In this document: in pieces, positions 50,997 through 59,036 of the stretch
Numbering within the stretch: position 1 is the first letter of the stretch
Layout of the letters: every line of letters begins with the position of its first letter
DNA from: Actinospineispora acaciae DSM 45401
GTDB taxonomy: Bacteria; Actinomycetota; Actinomycetes; Mycobacteriales; Pseudonocardiaceae
Direction: 5' to 3'
NCBI RefSeq assembly: GCF_000620785.1
Contig: NZ_JIAI01000011.1
Location: 1 to 64,000, forward strand
Length of the DNA stretch: 64,000 bases
Notes under the pieces: generated by a model
What the model was told of the DNA's origin: nothing
Seen by the model: the letters and a program-made list of their open reading frames with translations, nothing else
The model's database searches: none
Made by a program: the position numbers and the translations under genes

Positions 50997-52730
50997 GTGA
51001 ACCCGTCGACCGCCCAGGCCGAGGTGATCGTCGACGAGCTGATCCGCCGGGGCGTCGCCGACGCGGTGCTCTGCCCCGGCTCGCGCAACGCGCCGCTGTC
51101 GTTCGCGCTGCACCGCGCGGAGCTGGCCGGCCGGATCCGGCTGCACGTGCGGATCGACGAGCGGACCGGGGCGTTCCTGGCGCTCGGGCTGGCGCTGCGC
51201 TCCGGGCGGCCGGTGCCGGTGGCGTGTACGTCCGGGACGGCGGCCGCGAACCTGCACCCGGCCGTGCTGGAGGCGTCCTATGCAGGGGTGCCGCTGCTCG
51301 CCCTGACCGCGGACCGGCCGCCGGAGCTGGTCGGGACCGGCGCGAACCAGACGATCGTGCAGCACCAGCTGTTCGGTCGGGCGCCCCGGCTGTCGGTCAC
51401 GCTGCCGGTGGCGCGGGCCGGGACCGACGGCGAGCTCACGGCCTGGCGGGCGTCGGTGGCGCGGGCGGTGGGGGTCGCGCTCGGCGCGGCGGGCGGCGGC
51501 CGGGTCGGGCCGGTGCACCTGAACCTTCCGTTCGCCGAGCCGCTGGTTCCCGACGTGCCGGGCGGGTACGACGTGTCCGAGCCGGTGGACGGCGCGCCGT
51601 GGCCGGCGCCGGCGCTCCCTCCAGCCGTGGCGGACGCCGCGACGCTGCCGCTCGACCCGTCCGCGCCGACGTTGGTGCTGGCCGGCGGGGTGCCGGCGGG
51701 ACCGGTGCCGGGGCTGCCGGCGGACCTCGGCGTCCCGGTGGTGGCCGAGCCGCACTCGCCGTTGTGGCCGCGTGCGCTGCGCACCGGCCCGTGGCTGCTC
51801 GGTTCCCCGGCGCTCGAGCGGCTGCGCCCGGCCCAGGTGCTGCTGCACGGCCGGCCGACGCTGCACCGGCCGGTGGCTCGGTTGCTGGCCGACCGGCGGG
51901 TGGCGGTGTACGCGGTGGCGGGCACGGTCGGGACCACCGGCCCGGAGGGCGCGGAGCTGCCGCCGTCGGTGCGGGCGGTCGGGGTGCCGCCGCCGCTGCG
52001 CCCGCCGCCGGACTGGTGCTCGCGGTGGGAGCGGGCCGACGCGGCCGCCTCCGCCGCGCTGGACCGCGCGCTGGCCGATCCGGCGACCCCGGTCGGGCTT
52101 CGGCTGGCCGCCGCCGTGGTCGCCGGGCTGCCGGACGGCGCGCTGCTGGTGCTCGGCTCGTCCAACCCGGTCCGCGACGCCTCGCTGGCCGCGCGCCCCT
52201 GTACCGGGCTGACAGTGCTGTCCAACCGGGGCGTGGCCGGGATCGACGGCACAGTGTCCACCGCGACCGGCGCTGCGCTGGCGCACGGCGGGCCGGCCTA
52301 CGCGCTGATCGGCGACCTGACGGTGTTGCACGACCTGACCGGGCTGGTGGTCGGCCCGTACGAGCGCGCGCCCGAGCTCACCCTGGTGGTGCTCAACGAC
52401 GCGGGCGGCGGGGTGTTCTCGCTGCTCGAACAGGGCGCGCCGGAGTACGCGGGGAGCTTCGAGCGGGTGTTCGGCACGCCGCACGCGGTGCGGTTGGACG
52501 CGGTGTGCGCCGGGCTGGGCATCGGGCATCGGCGGGTGGACGACCTGGGCGGGCTCGCGGACGCGCTGGCCGGCGGTTCGGAAGGCGTGCGCGTGCTGGA
52601 GGTGCCGGCCAGCCGGGCGGGGCTGCGCGCCGGCCATGCCGCGGTGCGGGCGGCGGTGGATGCCGCGGTGTCCGATGCCGGTGTGTCGGAAACCGCTGCT
52701 CGTGGTGGCGGGAGCCACGACTCGAGCTGA
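50997..52730 (+). CDS. menD: SEPHCHC synthase (menaquinone pathway)
   Basis: 577 aa ThDP enzyme adding a succinic semialdehyde unit from 2-oxoglutarate to isochorismate. It begins NPSTAQAEVIVDELIRRGVADAVLCPGSRNAPLSFAL; the N-terminal ThDP Glu region is ERTGAFLALGLALRSG; the C-terminal ThDP block is LIGDLTVLHDLTGL...VVLNDAGGGVFSLLEQG. GTG start. The last residues (SETAARGGGSHDSS) run into repeat R6, so the C-terminus seems to have been rewritten by the repeat, which overlaps the stop codon. Confidence 0.95.
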   Translation: MNPSTAQAEVIVDELIRRGVADAVLCPGSRNAPLSFALHRAELAGRIRLHVRIDERTGAFLALGLALRSGRPVPVACTSGTAAANLHPAVLEASYAGVPLLALTADRPPELVGTGANQTIVQHQLFGRAPRLSVTLPVARAGTDGELTAWRASVARAVGVALGAAGGGRVGPVHLNLPFAEPLVPDVPGGYDVSEPVDGAPWPAPALPPAVADAATLPLDPSAPTLVLAGGVPAGPVPGLPADLGVPVVAEPHSPLWPRALRTGPWLLGSPALERLRPAQVLLHGRPTLHRPVARLLADRRVAVYAVAGTVGTTGPEGAELPPSVRAVGVPPPLRPPPDWCSRWERADAAASAALDRALADPATPVGLRLAAAVVAGLPDGALLVLGSSNPVRDASLAARPCTGLTVLSNRGVAGIDGTVSTATGAALAHGGPAYALIGDLTVLHDLTGLVVGPYERAPELTLVVLNDAGGGVFSLLEQGAPEYAGSFERVFGTPHAVRLDAVCAGLGIGHRRVDDLGGLADALAGGSEGVRVLEVPASRAGLRAGHAAVRAAVDAAVSDAGVSETAARGGGSHDSS

Positions 52731-52770
52731 CGAAATCCGCGACTCACCCTGAGAAAATCCCCGACTCGCG
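52702..52770 (-). repeat. GAGTCG repeat R6 (two good units and one degenerate, minus orientation)
   Basis: On the minus strand, units 52767-52746 and 52745-52724 start GAGTCGGGGATTTTCTCAG and GAGTCGCGGATTTCGTCAG; a third, 52723-52702, keeps only GAGTCG. The third and part of the second form the last codons and stop of menD. Flanking sequence beyond 52770 is G-rich. Confidence 0.85.
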
Positions 52771-52771
52771 G

Positions 52772-53329
52772 TTACGAATGGCCCGGTTCGCGGAGGGTGG
52801 CGAGCCAGGCGCGGGTGTGGCGGGGGGAACGGAGGCGGACGACGGGGGGTACGGACTCGTCGGTTTCCCAGGCGCGGACTCGGGTGCGCTTGTGCTGGAA
52901 CGAGCGGAAGTGGAAGGCGACTATCGAGTCCGGGGAGAACGCCTGGCGGAGGGTCTCGCGGTTGCCGTTGCAGATCGGGCGGCCGTCGAGCGTCCTGGCG
53001 AGGGTGCGGCGGACCAGGCGGGACAGGGAGACCCAGCGGGGGTAGTCCAGGGCGACGATCAGTTGGGCGCGGCCGAGGGCCAGGTCGAGCCAGGAGCTGT
53101 ACGCGGTGTCCAGGATCCACTCATCGCCCGCGCAGATCTCCTCGAACCGGCGCCGTTGCTCGTCGGCGGGCACCCCGACCCAGCCGGGTTCCCACGTCAG
53201 GTTGTCCACCTCGTGCCAGCGGATGCCGACGGTAGCGCCGAGCCGAGAGGCCAGCGTGGTCTTCCCCGACCCGGTGACGCCGTAGATCACGATCCGGCGG
53301 ATACCGCGCACAGATTCCGGTCCGCGCAC
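52772..53329 (-). CDS. P-loop NTPase, adenylate kinase-like (topology modulation type)
   Basis: 185 aa from the GTG at 53329; GTG 53311 is equally possible. The Walker A is IVIYGVTGSGKTTLASRLG at the N-terminus, then IRWHEVDNLTWEPGWVGVPADEQRRRFEEI, WILDTAYSSWLDLALGRAQLIVALDYPRW and a lid-like RTLDGRPICNGNRETLRQAFSPDS. Such FlaR/topology-modulation-like kinases are common in actinobacteria; the phosphate acceptor is unknown. Diverges from the DUF3592 gene with only 16 nt between starts. Its 3' end adjoins repeat R6. Confidence 0.8.
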   Translation of the reverse strand: MRGPESVRGIRRIVIYGVTGSGKTTLASRLGATVGIRWHEVDNLTWEPGWVGVPADEQRRRFEEICAGDEWILDTAYSSWLDLALGRAQLIVALDYPRWVSLSRLVRRTLARTLDGRPICNGNRETLRQAFSPDSIVAFHFRSFQHKRTRVRAWETDESVPPVVRLRSPRHTRAWLATLREPGHS

Positions 53330-53345
53330 CCGTAAACTCCCTTCG

Positions 53346-53870
53346 GTGAGCAGCAGCCCAGCCGCCGCCGGTCCCGGCACGACCGGGCGATTGCTCGACG
53401 AGGCCGCCAGCCTGCTGCTGCCGGTGGTCATGCCGGTGGTCAGGCGGCTGCCCGCGATCATCCTCATCCTCACCGGGCTGGTCAGCCTGGTGGGAGTGCT
53501 GGTGCTGGTCGGGGCGGCGCGCGACGACCATGCGATCGAGGCGCACCCGGCGGTGGCCACCGCCGAGGTCCTGCCCGGCTCGGACTACACCCGCACGCTG
53601 ATCAGGTTTACCACGGACGACGGCGAGACGGTCGTCCCGGAGAGCGGGGTGTTCTACCCGCGCGGCCTGGAACCGGGCCAGATCGTGCGGGTGGAGTACG
53701 ACACCACCCACCCGGAGCGGGCGCGGGTGCTCGGGCGGGACGCCGGGTTCGGCTACCTGCCGATCGGGCTCATGATCGTCGTGGTGAACGCGGTGGCGCT
53801 GCCGATCGCGTTCATGCTGCGCGGGCGTCAGCTGCGCCGGCTCGAGGCCGAGCTGCCGCCCGTCGAGTAG
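53346..53870 (+). CDS. DUF3592 membrane protein (Rv0556-like)
   Basis: 174 aa. Two TM helices (AIILILTGLVSLVGVLVLVG; LPIGLMIVVVNAVALPIAFML) flank an external beta domain: TAEVLPGSDYTRTLIRFTTDDGETVVPESGVFYPRGLEPGQIVRVEYDTTHPERARV, the DUF3592 core. In mycobacteria a membrane protein at the same place lies between menD and mgtA. The last 43 nt overlap the IMPase-like gene antisense. Function unknown. Confidence 0.82.
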   Translation: MSSSPAAAGPGTTGRLLDEAASLLLPVVMPVVRRLPAIILILTGLVSLVGVLVLVGAARDDHAIEAHPAVATAEVLPGSDYTRTLIRFTTDDGETVVPESGVFYPRGLEPGQIVRVEYDTTHPERARVLGRDAGFGYLPIGLMIVVVNAVALPIAFMLRGRQLRRLEAELPPVE

Positions 53871-54709
53871 GGGTCCTCCGAGCTGGCCGCCCGCCAGCAG
53901 TCCAGCACCTGCGCGGCCGCCGACGGCGCGGCCACCAGCAGCCCGTTCTCCGGCACCGGGTCCGGCCGCCCGCACCTGTCCAGCACCACCGCGCCGGCCT
54001 CCAGGGCGAGCGCCAGCCCGGCCGCCACCTCCCAGCCCCGGTACTCCTCCAGCACCGCCGCGGCCGCGTGACCGAGCGCGACCTGGGCGATCGCCAGCGA
54101 CGCCGAGCCGAGCACCCGCACCCCGAGCCGGGCCCGCGCCGCGGCGCCCAGGAACGCCGGCAGGCCGTCGCGCGCGGGCTCCACGCAGATCGGGTAGCCG
54201 CCGCCGGCCGCCCGCTCCCGCACCCGCACCGGCACCCCGTTCACCCGCGCGCCCCGGCCCCTGGCCGCCGCGTAGATCTCCGCGCGGGTCGGGTCCGAGA
54301 TCACCCCGACCACCGGGCCGGTGGCGTCGAGCAGCGCCAGGCTGTAGCCGTACCAGGGCAGCCCGGCCAGGTAGTTCGCGGTGCCGTCCACCGGGGCCAC
54401 CAGCCAGCGGTACCCGGCGCCGTTGGGCTCGCTGTACTCCGCGCTCATCACCGGGCTCATCACCGGTCCGACCACCGGGATGTCCGGGAACTCGGCGGCC
54501 AGCACCCGGCGGGTGTGCCGTTCCAGCGTGCGGTTGGTGTCGGTGACCCAGTCGAACAGCGCGGTCTCGGCGCCGGCCCGACCGCCCCGCTCGGCGGTGG
54601 CCGCGATCACCTCGGCGGCGTCGTTGGCCAGCCGCCCGCCGACCTCCAGCGCGCGGGACAGCAGCCCGGGGTCGACCGGTCCGGAGGGCGGTGTGTGCAC
54701 GACCGTCAT
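53828..54709 (-). CDS. Inositol monophosphatase-like protein with altered metal site
   Basis: 293 aa. IMPase fold: ALEVGGRLANDAAEVIAA, FDWVTDTNRTLERHTRRVL, then YRWLVAPVDGTANYLAG (~residues 100-116) and GWEVAAGLALALEAGAVV near the C-terminus. The family motif is DPIDGT and WDxAAG; here the first metal Asp is Ala (A105) and the second site is Glu. The usual GEE motif is replaced by VVGPVMSPVMSAEYSE, apparently through a small tandem duplication (CTCATCACCGG twice near 54447). Activity as a phosphatase is doubtful. Convergent with DUF3592. Confidence 0.75.
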   Translation of the reverse strand: MTVVHTPPSGPVDPGLLSRALEVGGRLANDAAEVIAATAERGGRAGAETALFDWVTDTNRTLERHTRRVLAAEFPDIPVVGPVMSPVMSAEYSEPNGAGYRWLVAPVDGTANYLAGLPWYGYSLALLDATGPVVGVISDPTRAEIYAAARGRGARVNGVPVRVRERAAGGGYPICVEPARDGLPAFLGAAARARLGVRVLGSASLAIAQVALGHAAAAVLEEYRGWEVAAGLALALEAGAVVLDRCGRPDPVPENGLLVAAPSAAAQVLDCWRAASSEDPYSTGGSSASSRRS

Positions 54710-54872
54710 GTCGGCCCAGCGTGACCGGGCCCGGTGACCCGGGTGCGTCCGGCGGGTGACGGGTAGCGGATCACCAGGTCAAGTGTGTGTTCGAACCGCC
54801 GGGTTCGCGAAGTTGTCGCGGTGTTCCATAGCTGGTCACGCCGGTGTCGGCTCGGGGGATGCTGGCCGGGGC

Positions 54873-56045
54873 ATGGTCCGGGGCGTGAGGGTGGCGATCG
54901 TGTCGGAGTGTTTCCTGCCCACCGTGAACGGGGTGACCAACTCCGTGCTGAGGGTGATGGAGCACCTGCGCGGCGGCGGGCACCGGGTGATGGTCGTCGC
55001 GCCCGGCGTGAGCGACCCGGAGGAGCACCTCGGCACCCCGGTGATCCGGGTGCCCGCGATGGACCTGCCGGTGGTCAACTCGATGCCGGTGGGGCTGCCC
55101 ACCCGCCGGGTGCTGACCGCGCTGCGGGGCTTTCGGCCCGACCTGGTGCACCTGGCGTCGCCGTTCGTGGTCGGCGCGCGCGGGCTGGCCGCCGCCCGCA
55201 GGCTGGCCATCCCGACCGTCGCGGTGTACCAGACCGACGTGGCCGGGTTCGCCGGTTCGTACGGGCTGGCGCTGACCGCGCGGGCGGCCTGGCGCTGGAC
55301 CTGCCGGCTGCACACGCTGGCCGACCGGACCCTGGCCCCGTCCAGCTGGGCGGCGGACGCGCTGCGCTCGCGCGGGGTGCCCAGGGTGCACCGGTGGGCG
55401 CGCGGGGTGGACACCTCGCGGTTCCGGCCGTCGCGGCGGCGCCGGTGCTGGCGCGAGCGGCTGGCGCCGGGCGGCGAGCTGCTGGTCGGCTACGTGGGGC
55501 GGCTGGCGCCGGAGAAGCAGGTGGAGCGGCTGGCCGCGCTGGCCGGGCTGCCGGGGATCAGGCTGGTGGTCGTGGGCGAGGGGCCGAGCGAGCCGAAGCT
55601 GCGCGAGCTGCTGTCCGGGCTGGGCATCGACGCGCGGTTCCTGGGCTTCCGGGACGGCGAGGAGCTGGCCGAGATCTACGCCTCGCTGGACGTGTTCGTG
55701 CACACCGGCCCGTCCGAGACGTTCTGCCAGGCGGTGCAGGAGGCGCTGGCGTCCGGGGTGCCGGTGGTCGCCCCCGACGCCGGCGGCCCGCGTGACCTGG
55801 TGATACCCGGCCGCACCGGGTACCTGGTGCCGCCCGGCGACGGACCGACCGACCGTCGGTCTAGTTCGGCGCTGCGCGCCGCCGTGCTCGCGCTCGCCGA
55901 CCCGGACACGTGCCGCCGCGCCGGGGTCGCCGCCCGCCGGTCGGTGCTGCGCCGGGACTGGCCGACGGTGTGCGCCGAGCTGGTCGGGCACTACGCCGAG
56001 GTGCTCGGCGAGGCCGGCCGCGCCACCGGCCGGACGGCGGCCTGA
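54873..56045 (+). CDS. mgtA: GT4 family glycosyltransferase, MgtA-like mannosyltransferase
   Basis: 390 aa from the ATG at 54873. GT-B fold: RVAIVSECFLPTVNGVTNSVLRVMEHL at the N-terminus, VAVYQTDVAGFAGSYGL, then VGYVGRLAPEKQVERLAALAGLPGIRLVVVGEGPSEPKLREL and the donor motif PSETFCQAVQEALASGVPVVAPDAGGPRDLV. MgtA (Rv0557) uses GDP-mannose for glycolipid or lipomannan precursors and lies between menD and ubiE in mycobacteria, as here. A short TDRRSSS segment near residue 326 coincides with an 18-nt sequence shared with the dimethylformamidase gene. Confidence 0.87.
   Translation: MVRGVRVAIVSECFLPTVNGVTNSVLRVMEHLRGGGHRVMVVAPGVSDPEEHLGTPVIRVPAMDLPVVNSMPVGLPTRRVLTALRGFRPDLVHLASPFVVGARGLAAARRLAIPTVAVYQTDVAGFAGSYGLALTARAAWRWTCRLHTLADRTLAPSSWAADALRSRGVPRVHRWARGVDTSRFRPSRRRRCWRERLAPGGELLVGYVGRLAPEKQVERLAALAGLPGIRLVVVGEGPSEPKLRELLSGLGIDARFLGFRDGEELAEIYASLDVFVHTGPSETFCQAVQEALASGVPVVAPDAGGPRDLVIPGRTGYLVPPGDGPTDRRSSSALRAAVLALADPDTCRRAGVAARRSVLRRDWPTVCAELVGHYAEVLGEAGRATGRTAA
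55847..55864 (+). repeat. 18-nt shared palindromic sequence, copy 2
   Basis: GACCGACCGTCGGTCTAG, identical to the minus strand of 37628-37611. It encodes TDRRSSS in the mgtA-like gene, where homologues usually lack extra residues, so this looks like the inserted copy. Confidence 0.4.
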
Positions 56046-56061
56046 CCTGGCCGGCGGCGGC

Positions 56062-57186
56062 ATGCACATCGTCCAGCTGGCCAACTTCTACGGCCCGCGC
56101 TCCGGCGGCCTGCGCACCGCGCTGCACCACCTCGGCGCCGGGTACGCCGCGCGCGGGCACACCGTCACGCTGATCGTGCCCGGCGGGCGGCACACCGACG
56201 AACGGCTGGCCACCGGCATCCGGCGGATCACGCTGCCCGCGCCCAAGCTGCCCGGCACCGGCGGCTACCGGGCGGTGGACCCGTGGCGGGTGCGCCGGCT
56301 GCTGGACCGGCTGCGCCCGGACACGATCGAGGTGTCCGACCGGCTGACCCTGCGCGGGCTGGGTGGCTGGGCGGCCGAGCGTGGGGTCCCCAGCGTGGTG
56401 ATCTCGCACGAGCGGCTGGACCGGCTGCTGGAGCAGTTCCTGCTGCCCGGGCCGGCGGCGCGCCGCGTCGCGGACTGGGCGAACCGACGGATGGCGGCCA
56501 GCTACGACAGCGTGGTGTGCACCACCGCGTTCGCCGGCGCCGAGTTCGACCGGATCGGCGCGCGCAACGTGCTGCGGGTGCCGCTCGGGGTGGACCTGGC
56601 CGCGTTCTCCCCGTCGCGCCGGGACGCTGGCCTGCGACACCGGCTGGCCGGCCCGGCGGACACGCTGCTGGTGCACTGCGGGCGGCTGTCCGCGGAGAAG
56701 CACGTGGAGCGCAGCGTGGACACGGTGGCCGCGCTGCACGCCGCCGGCGCCCGGGTCCGGCTGGTGGTGGCCGGCGACGGCCCCCGGCGGACCGCGCTGG
56801 AGCGGCGGGCACGGTCGCTGCCGGTGACCTTCCTCGGGTTCCTCGCCGACCGGGCGGCCGTGGCCACGCTGCTGGCGTCCTCGGACGTGGCGCTGGCGCC
56901 CGGCCCGCACGAGACGTTCGGCCTTGCCGCGTTGGAGGCGCTGGCCAGCGGCACCCCGGTGGTGGTGTCCCGGTCGTCGGCGCTGGTGGAGATCGTCCGC
57001 CCGGACTGCGGCGCGGCGGTGGCCGACGACCCGGCCGCGTTCGCCGGCGCCGTGCGCGGCCTGCTCGCCTACGAGGAGTACGCCAGGCGCGCGTCCGCGC
57101 GCGCCCGCGCCGAGGAGTTCACCTGGCCGGCCACCGTGGCCGGGATGCTGGACGCGCTCTCACCTCCCGGCGGCGAAGGCCCGTAG
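56062..57186 (+). CDS. GT4 family glycosyltransferase
   Basis: 374 aa. A second GT-B enzyme 16 nt after the first: MHIVQLANFYGPRSGGLRTALHHLGAGYAARGH at the N-terminus, LVHCGRLSAEKHVERSVDTVAAL, RLVVAGDGPRRTALERRA, then GPHETFGLAALEALASGTPVVVSRSSALVEIV with the donor-binding Glu. Probably acts in sequence with the MgtA-like enzyme on the same envelope glycolipid. The 3' end overlaps the epoxide hydrolase gene by 27 nt on the opposite strand. Confidence 0.87.
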   Translation: MHIVQLANFYGPRSGGLRTALHHLGAGYAARGHTVTLIVPGGRHTDERLATGIRRITLPAPKLPGTGGYRAVDPWRVRRLLDRLRPDTIEVSDRLTLRGLGGWAAERGVPSVVISHERLDRLLEQFLLPGPAARRVADWANRRMAASYDSVVCTTAFAGAEFDRIGARNVLRVPLGVDLAAFSPSRRDAGLRHRLAGPADTLLVHCGRLSAEKHVERSVDTVAALHAAGARVRLVVAGDGPRRTALERRARSLPVTFLGFLADRAAVATLLASSDVALAPGPHETFGLAALEALASGTPVVVSRSSALVEIVRPDCGAAVADDPAAFAGAVRGLLAYEEYARRASARARAEEFTWPATVAGMLDALSPPGGEGP

Positions 57187-58281
57187 GTCGGCGACGAGCA
57201 GGTCGGGTTCCTCCAGCGCGCCGAAGTGCCCGCCCCGGTCGAACGTGGTCCAGCGCACGATGTTGTTCGTCCGCTCCGCGATCCGCCTCACCGGCAGCGC
57301 GATGTCGTGCGGGAACACCGCCACCGCCGTGGGCACCGTGGACGGCGCCGGCGGTTGGTCCCAGGTCGCGGCGCCGTCGCGGTAGTAGCGGGCGGAGGAG
57401 CCGGCCGTGCCGGTCAGCCAGTAGAGCATCACGTTGGTGAGCAGCGCGTCGCGGTCGACCGTCCCGCGCGGGTCCGTCCAGTGCTGGAAGCAGTCCACGA
57501 TCCAGGCCAGCTGCGCGACCGGCGAGTCGGTGAGCCCGTAGGCGATCAGCCGGGGCCGGGTGCTCTGGATCACCGCGTACCCCATCAGCTCGTACTGGTA
57601 ACGCCTGGCGGCCTCCGCGCTGCGGGCCTCCTCGGGGTCGTCGGAGTCGGAGGCGTCCGCGCCGGAGGCGAACAGCTGCAGCACGTGCAGCGCGACCACG
57701 TGCTCCGGGTCGACCAGCCCGAGCTCGCGGGTGATCGAGGCGCCCCAGTCGCCGCCGTGCGCGAAGTACCGCCCGTACCCCAACCGCCGCATCAGCTCGG
57801 CCCACGCCCTGGCCACCCGCTCCGCCGTCCAGCCGTCGCCGTGCGTGACCCCGGACAGCCCGAACCCCGGGATCGACGGCACCACGACATGGAACGCATC
57901 CGCCGGGTCGCCGCCGTGCGCGCGCGGGTCGGTGAGCGGGCCGACCAGGTCGAGGTACTCCACGATCGAACCGGGCCACCCGTGCGTCAGGATCAGCGGC
58001 CGCGCGCCCGGCTCGGGCGACCGGACGTGCAGGAAGTGCACGTTCTCGCCGTCGATCTCGGTGCTGAACTGGTCGTACGCGTTGATCTTCTTCTCGGCCG
58101 CGCGCCAGTCGTAGCCGGTGCGCCAGTACTCGGCCAGCTCGCGCAGGTCGTCCACCGGCGGGCCGTCGCTCCACTCCGGGTTGGACGGCTGCTCCGGCCA
58201 CCGGGTGTTCGCCAGCCGGCGGTGCAGGTCGTCCAGCGCGTCCTGGGGGATGTGCAGGCGGTACGGGTTGATCTCCGTCAT
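57160..58281 (-). CDS. Epoxide hydrolase (EHN-type alpha/beta hydrolase)
   Basis: 373 aa. N-terminal EHN domain (PQDALDDLHRRLANTRWPEQ...LAEYWRTGYDWRAAEKKINAYDQF). The catalytic domain has the oxyanion HGWPGSIVEYL, the nucleophile Asp in FAHGGDWGASITRELG, a lid with two Tyr, and the final His in FDRGGHFGALEEPDLL. These match microsomal-type epoxide hydrolases. It lies divergently from menG with about 70 nt between starts. Substrate unknown. Confidence 0.9.
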   Translation of the reverse strand: MTEINPYRLHIPQDALDDLHRRLANTRWPEQPSNPEWSDGPPVDDLRELAEYWRTGYDWRAAEKKINAYDQFSTEIDGENVHFLHVRSPEPGARPLILTHGWPGSIVEYLDLVGPLTDPRAHGGDPADAFHVVVPSIPGFGLSGVTHGDGWTAERVARAWAELMRRLGYGRYFAHGGDWGASITRELGLVDPEHVVALHVLQLFASGADASDSDDPEEARSAEAARRYQYELMGYAVIQSTRPRLIAYGLTDSPVAQLAWIVDCFQHWTDPRGTVDRDALLTNVMLYWLTGTAGSSARYYRDGAATWDQPPAPSTVPTAVAVFPHDIALPVRRIAERTNNIVRWTTFDRGGHFGALEEPDLLVADLRAFAAGR

Positions 58282-58349
58282 GGGAACGACGGTATGAGGG
58301 ATACAGGACAGTTTTGGTCCGCTATTGCCGACGGGTTAGCCTTCTGGAC

Positions 58350-59036
58350 GTGTCCCGAGCCGGCCTGGACAAGGATCCGCGTGATGTCGCCCGCATGTTC
58401 GACGCGGTGGCGCGCCGCTACGACCTGACGAACACGCTGCTCTCCGGCGGGCAGGACAGGCTGTGGCGGATGGCCACCCGCCGCGCGCTGGCGCCGGGGC
58501 CGGGCGAGCGGGTGCTGGACCTGGCCGCCGGCACGGGGGTGTCCACCGTCGAGCTGGCCAGGGACGGGGCCTGGTGCCTGGCCGCGGACTTCTCGCTGGG
58601 CATGCTGCGGAGCGGGCGGCACCGGGGCGTGCCGATGGCCGCCGCCGACGCCCTGCACCTGCCGTTCGCGGACGCCAGCTTCGACGCGGTGACGATCTCG
58701 TTCGGGCTGCGCAACCTGGTCGACCCCGCCGCCGGCCTCGCCGAGATGGCCAGGGTCACCCGTCCCGGCGGCCGGCTGGTGGTCTGCGAGTTCTCCACCC
58801 CGACCTGGGCGCCGTTCGCGCTGGTGTACGGCAACTACCTGATGCGCGCGCTGCCCGCGATCGCCACCAGGGTGAGCAGCAACCCGGACGCCTACGTCTA
58901 CCTCGCCGAGTCCATCCGCGCCTGGCCCGACCAGCCCGCGCTGGCCACCAAGATCGCCGCCGCCGGCTGGTCCGACGTGGAGTGGCGCAACCTCACCGGC
59001 GGCATCGTCGCGCTCCATCGCGCTCGCCGCCCGTGA
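58350..59036 (+). CDS. menG: Demethylmenaquinone methyltransferase
   Basis: 228 aa from the GTG at 58350. SAM-dependent UbiE/MenG: DVARMFDAVARRYDLTNTLLSGGQDRLWR, RVLDLAAGTGVSTVELA, ADALHLPFADASFDAVTISFGLRNL and GGRLVVCEFSTPTW are the family blocks. It methylates the product of MenA to menaquinone. The position after the glycosyltransferases matches mycobacterial ubiE (Rv0558). The 3' end overlaps the HxlR gene by 44 nt antisense. Confidence 0.95.
   Translation: MSRAGLDKDPRDVARMFDAVARRYDLTNTLLSGGQDRLWRMATRRALAPGPGERVLDLAAGTGVSTVELARDGAWCLAADFSLGMLRSGRHRGVPMAAADALHLPFADASFDAVTISFGLRNLVDPAAGLAEMARVTRPGGRLVVCEFSTPTWAPFALVYGNYLMRALPAIATRVSSNPDAYVYLAESIRAWPDQPALATKIAAAGWSDVEWRNLTGGIVALHRARRP

Noticed and set aside
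50406..53120. 904-codon minus-strand frame across YbaK, menD and the P-loop gene
   Set aside because: Opposes strongly recognised genes and has low-complexity Arg/Pro/His composition without motifs.
54756..54872. N-terminal extension of the MgtA-like glycosyltransferase (39 codons from the GTG at 54756)
   Set aside because: The extension lacks family similarity; the GT-B fold begins right after the ATG at 54873.
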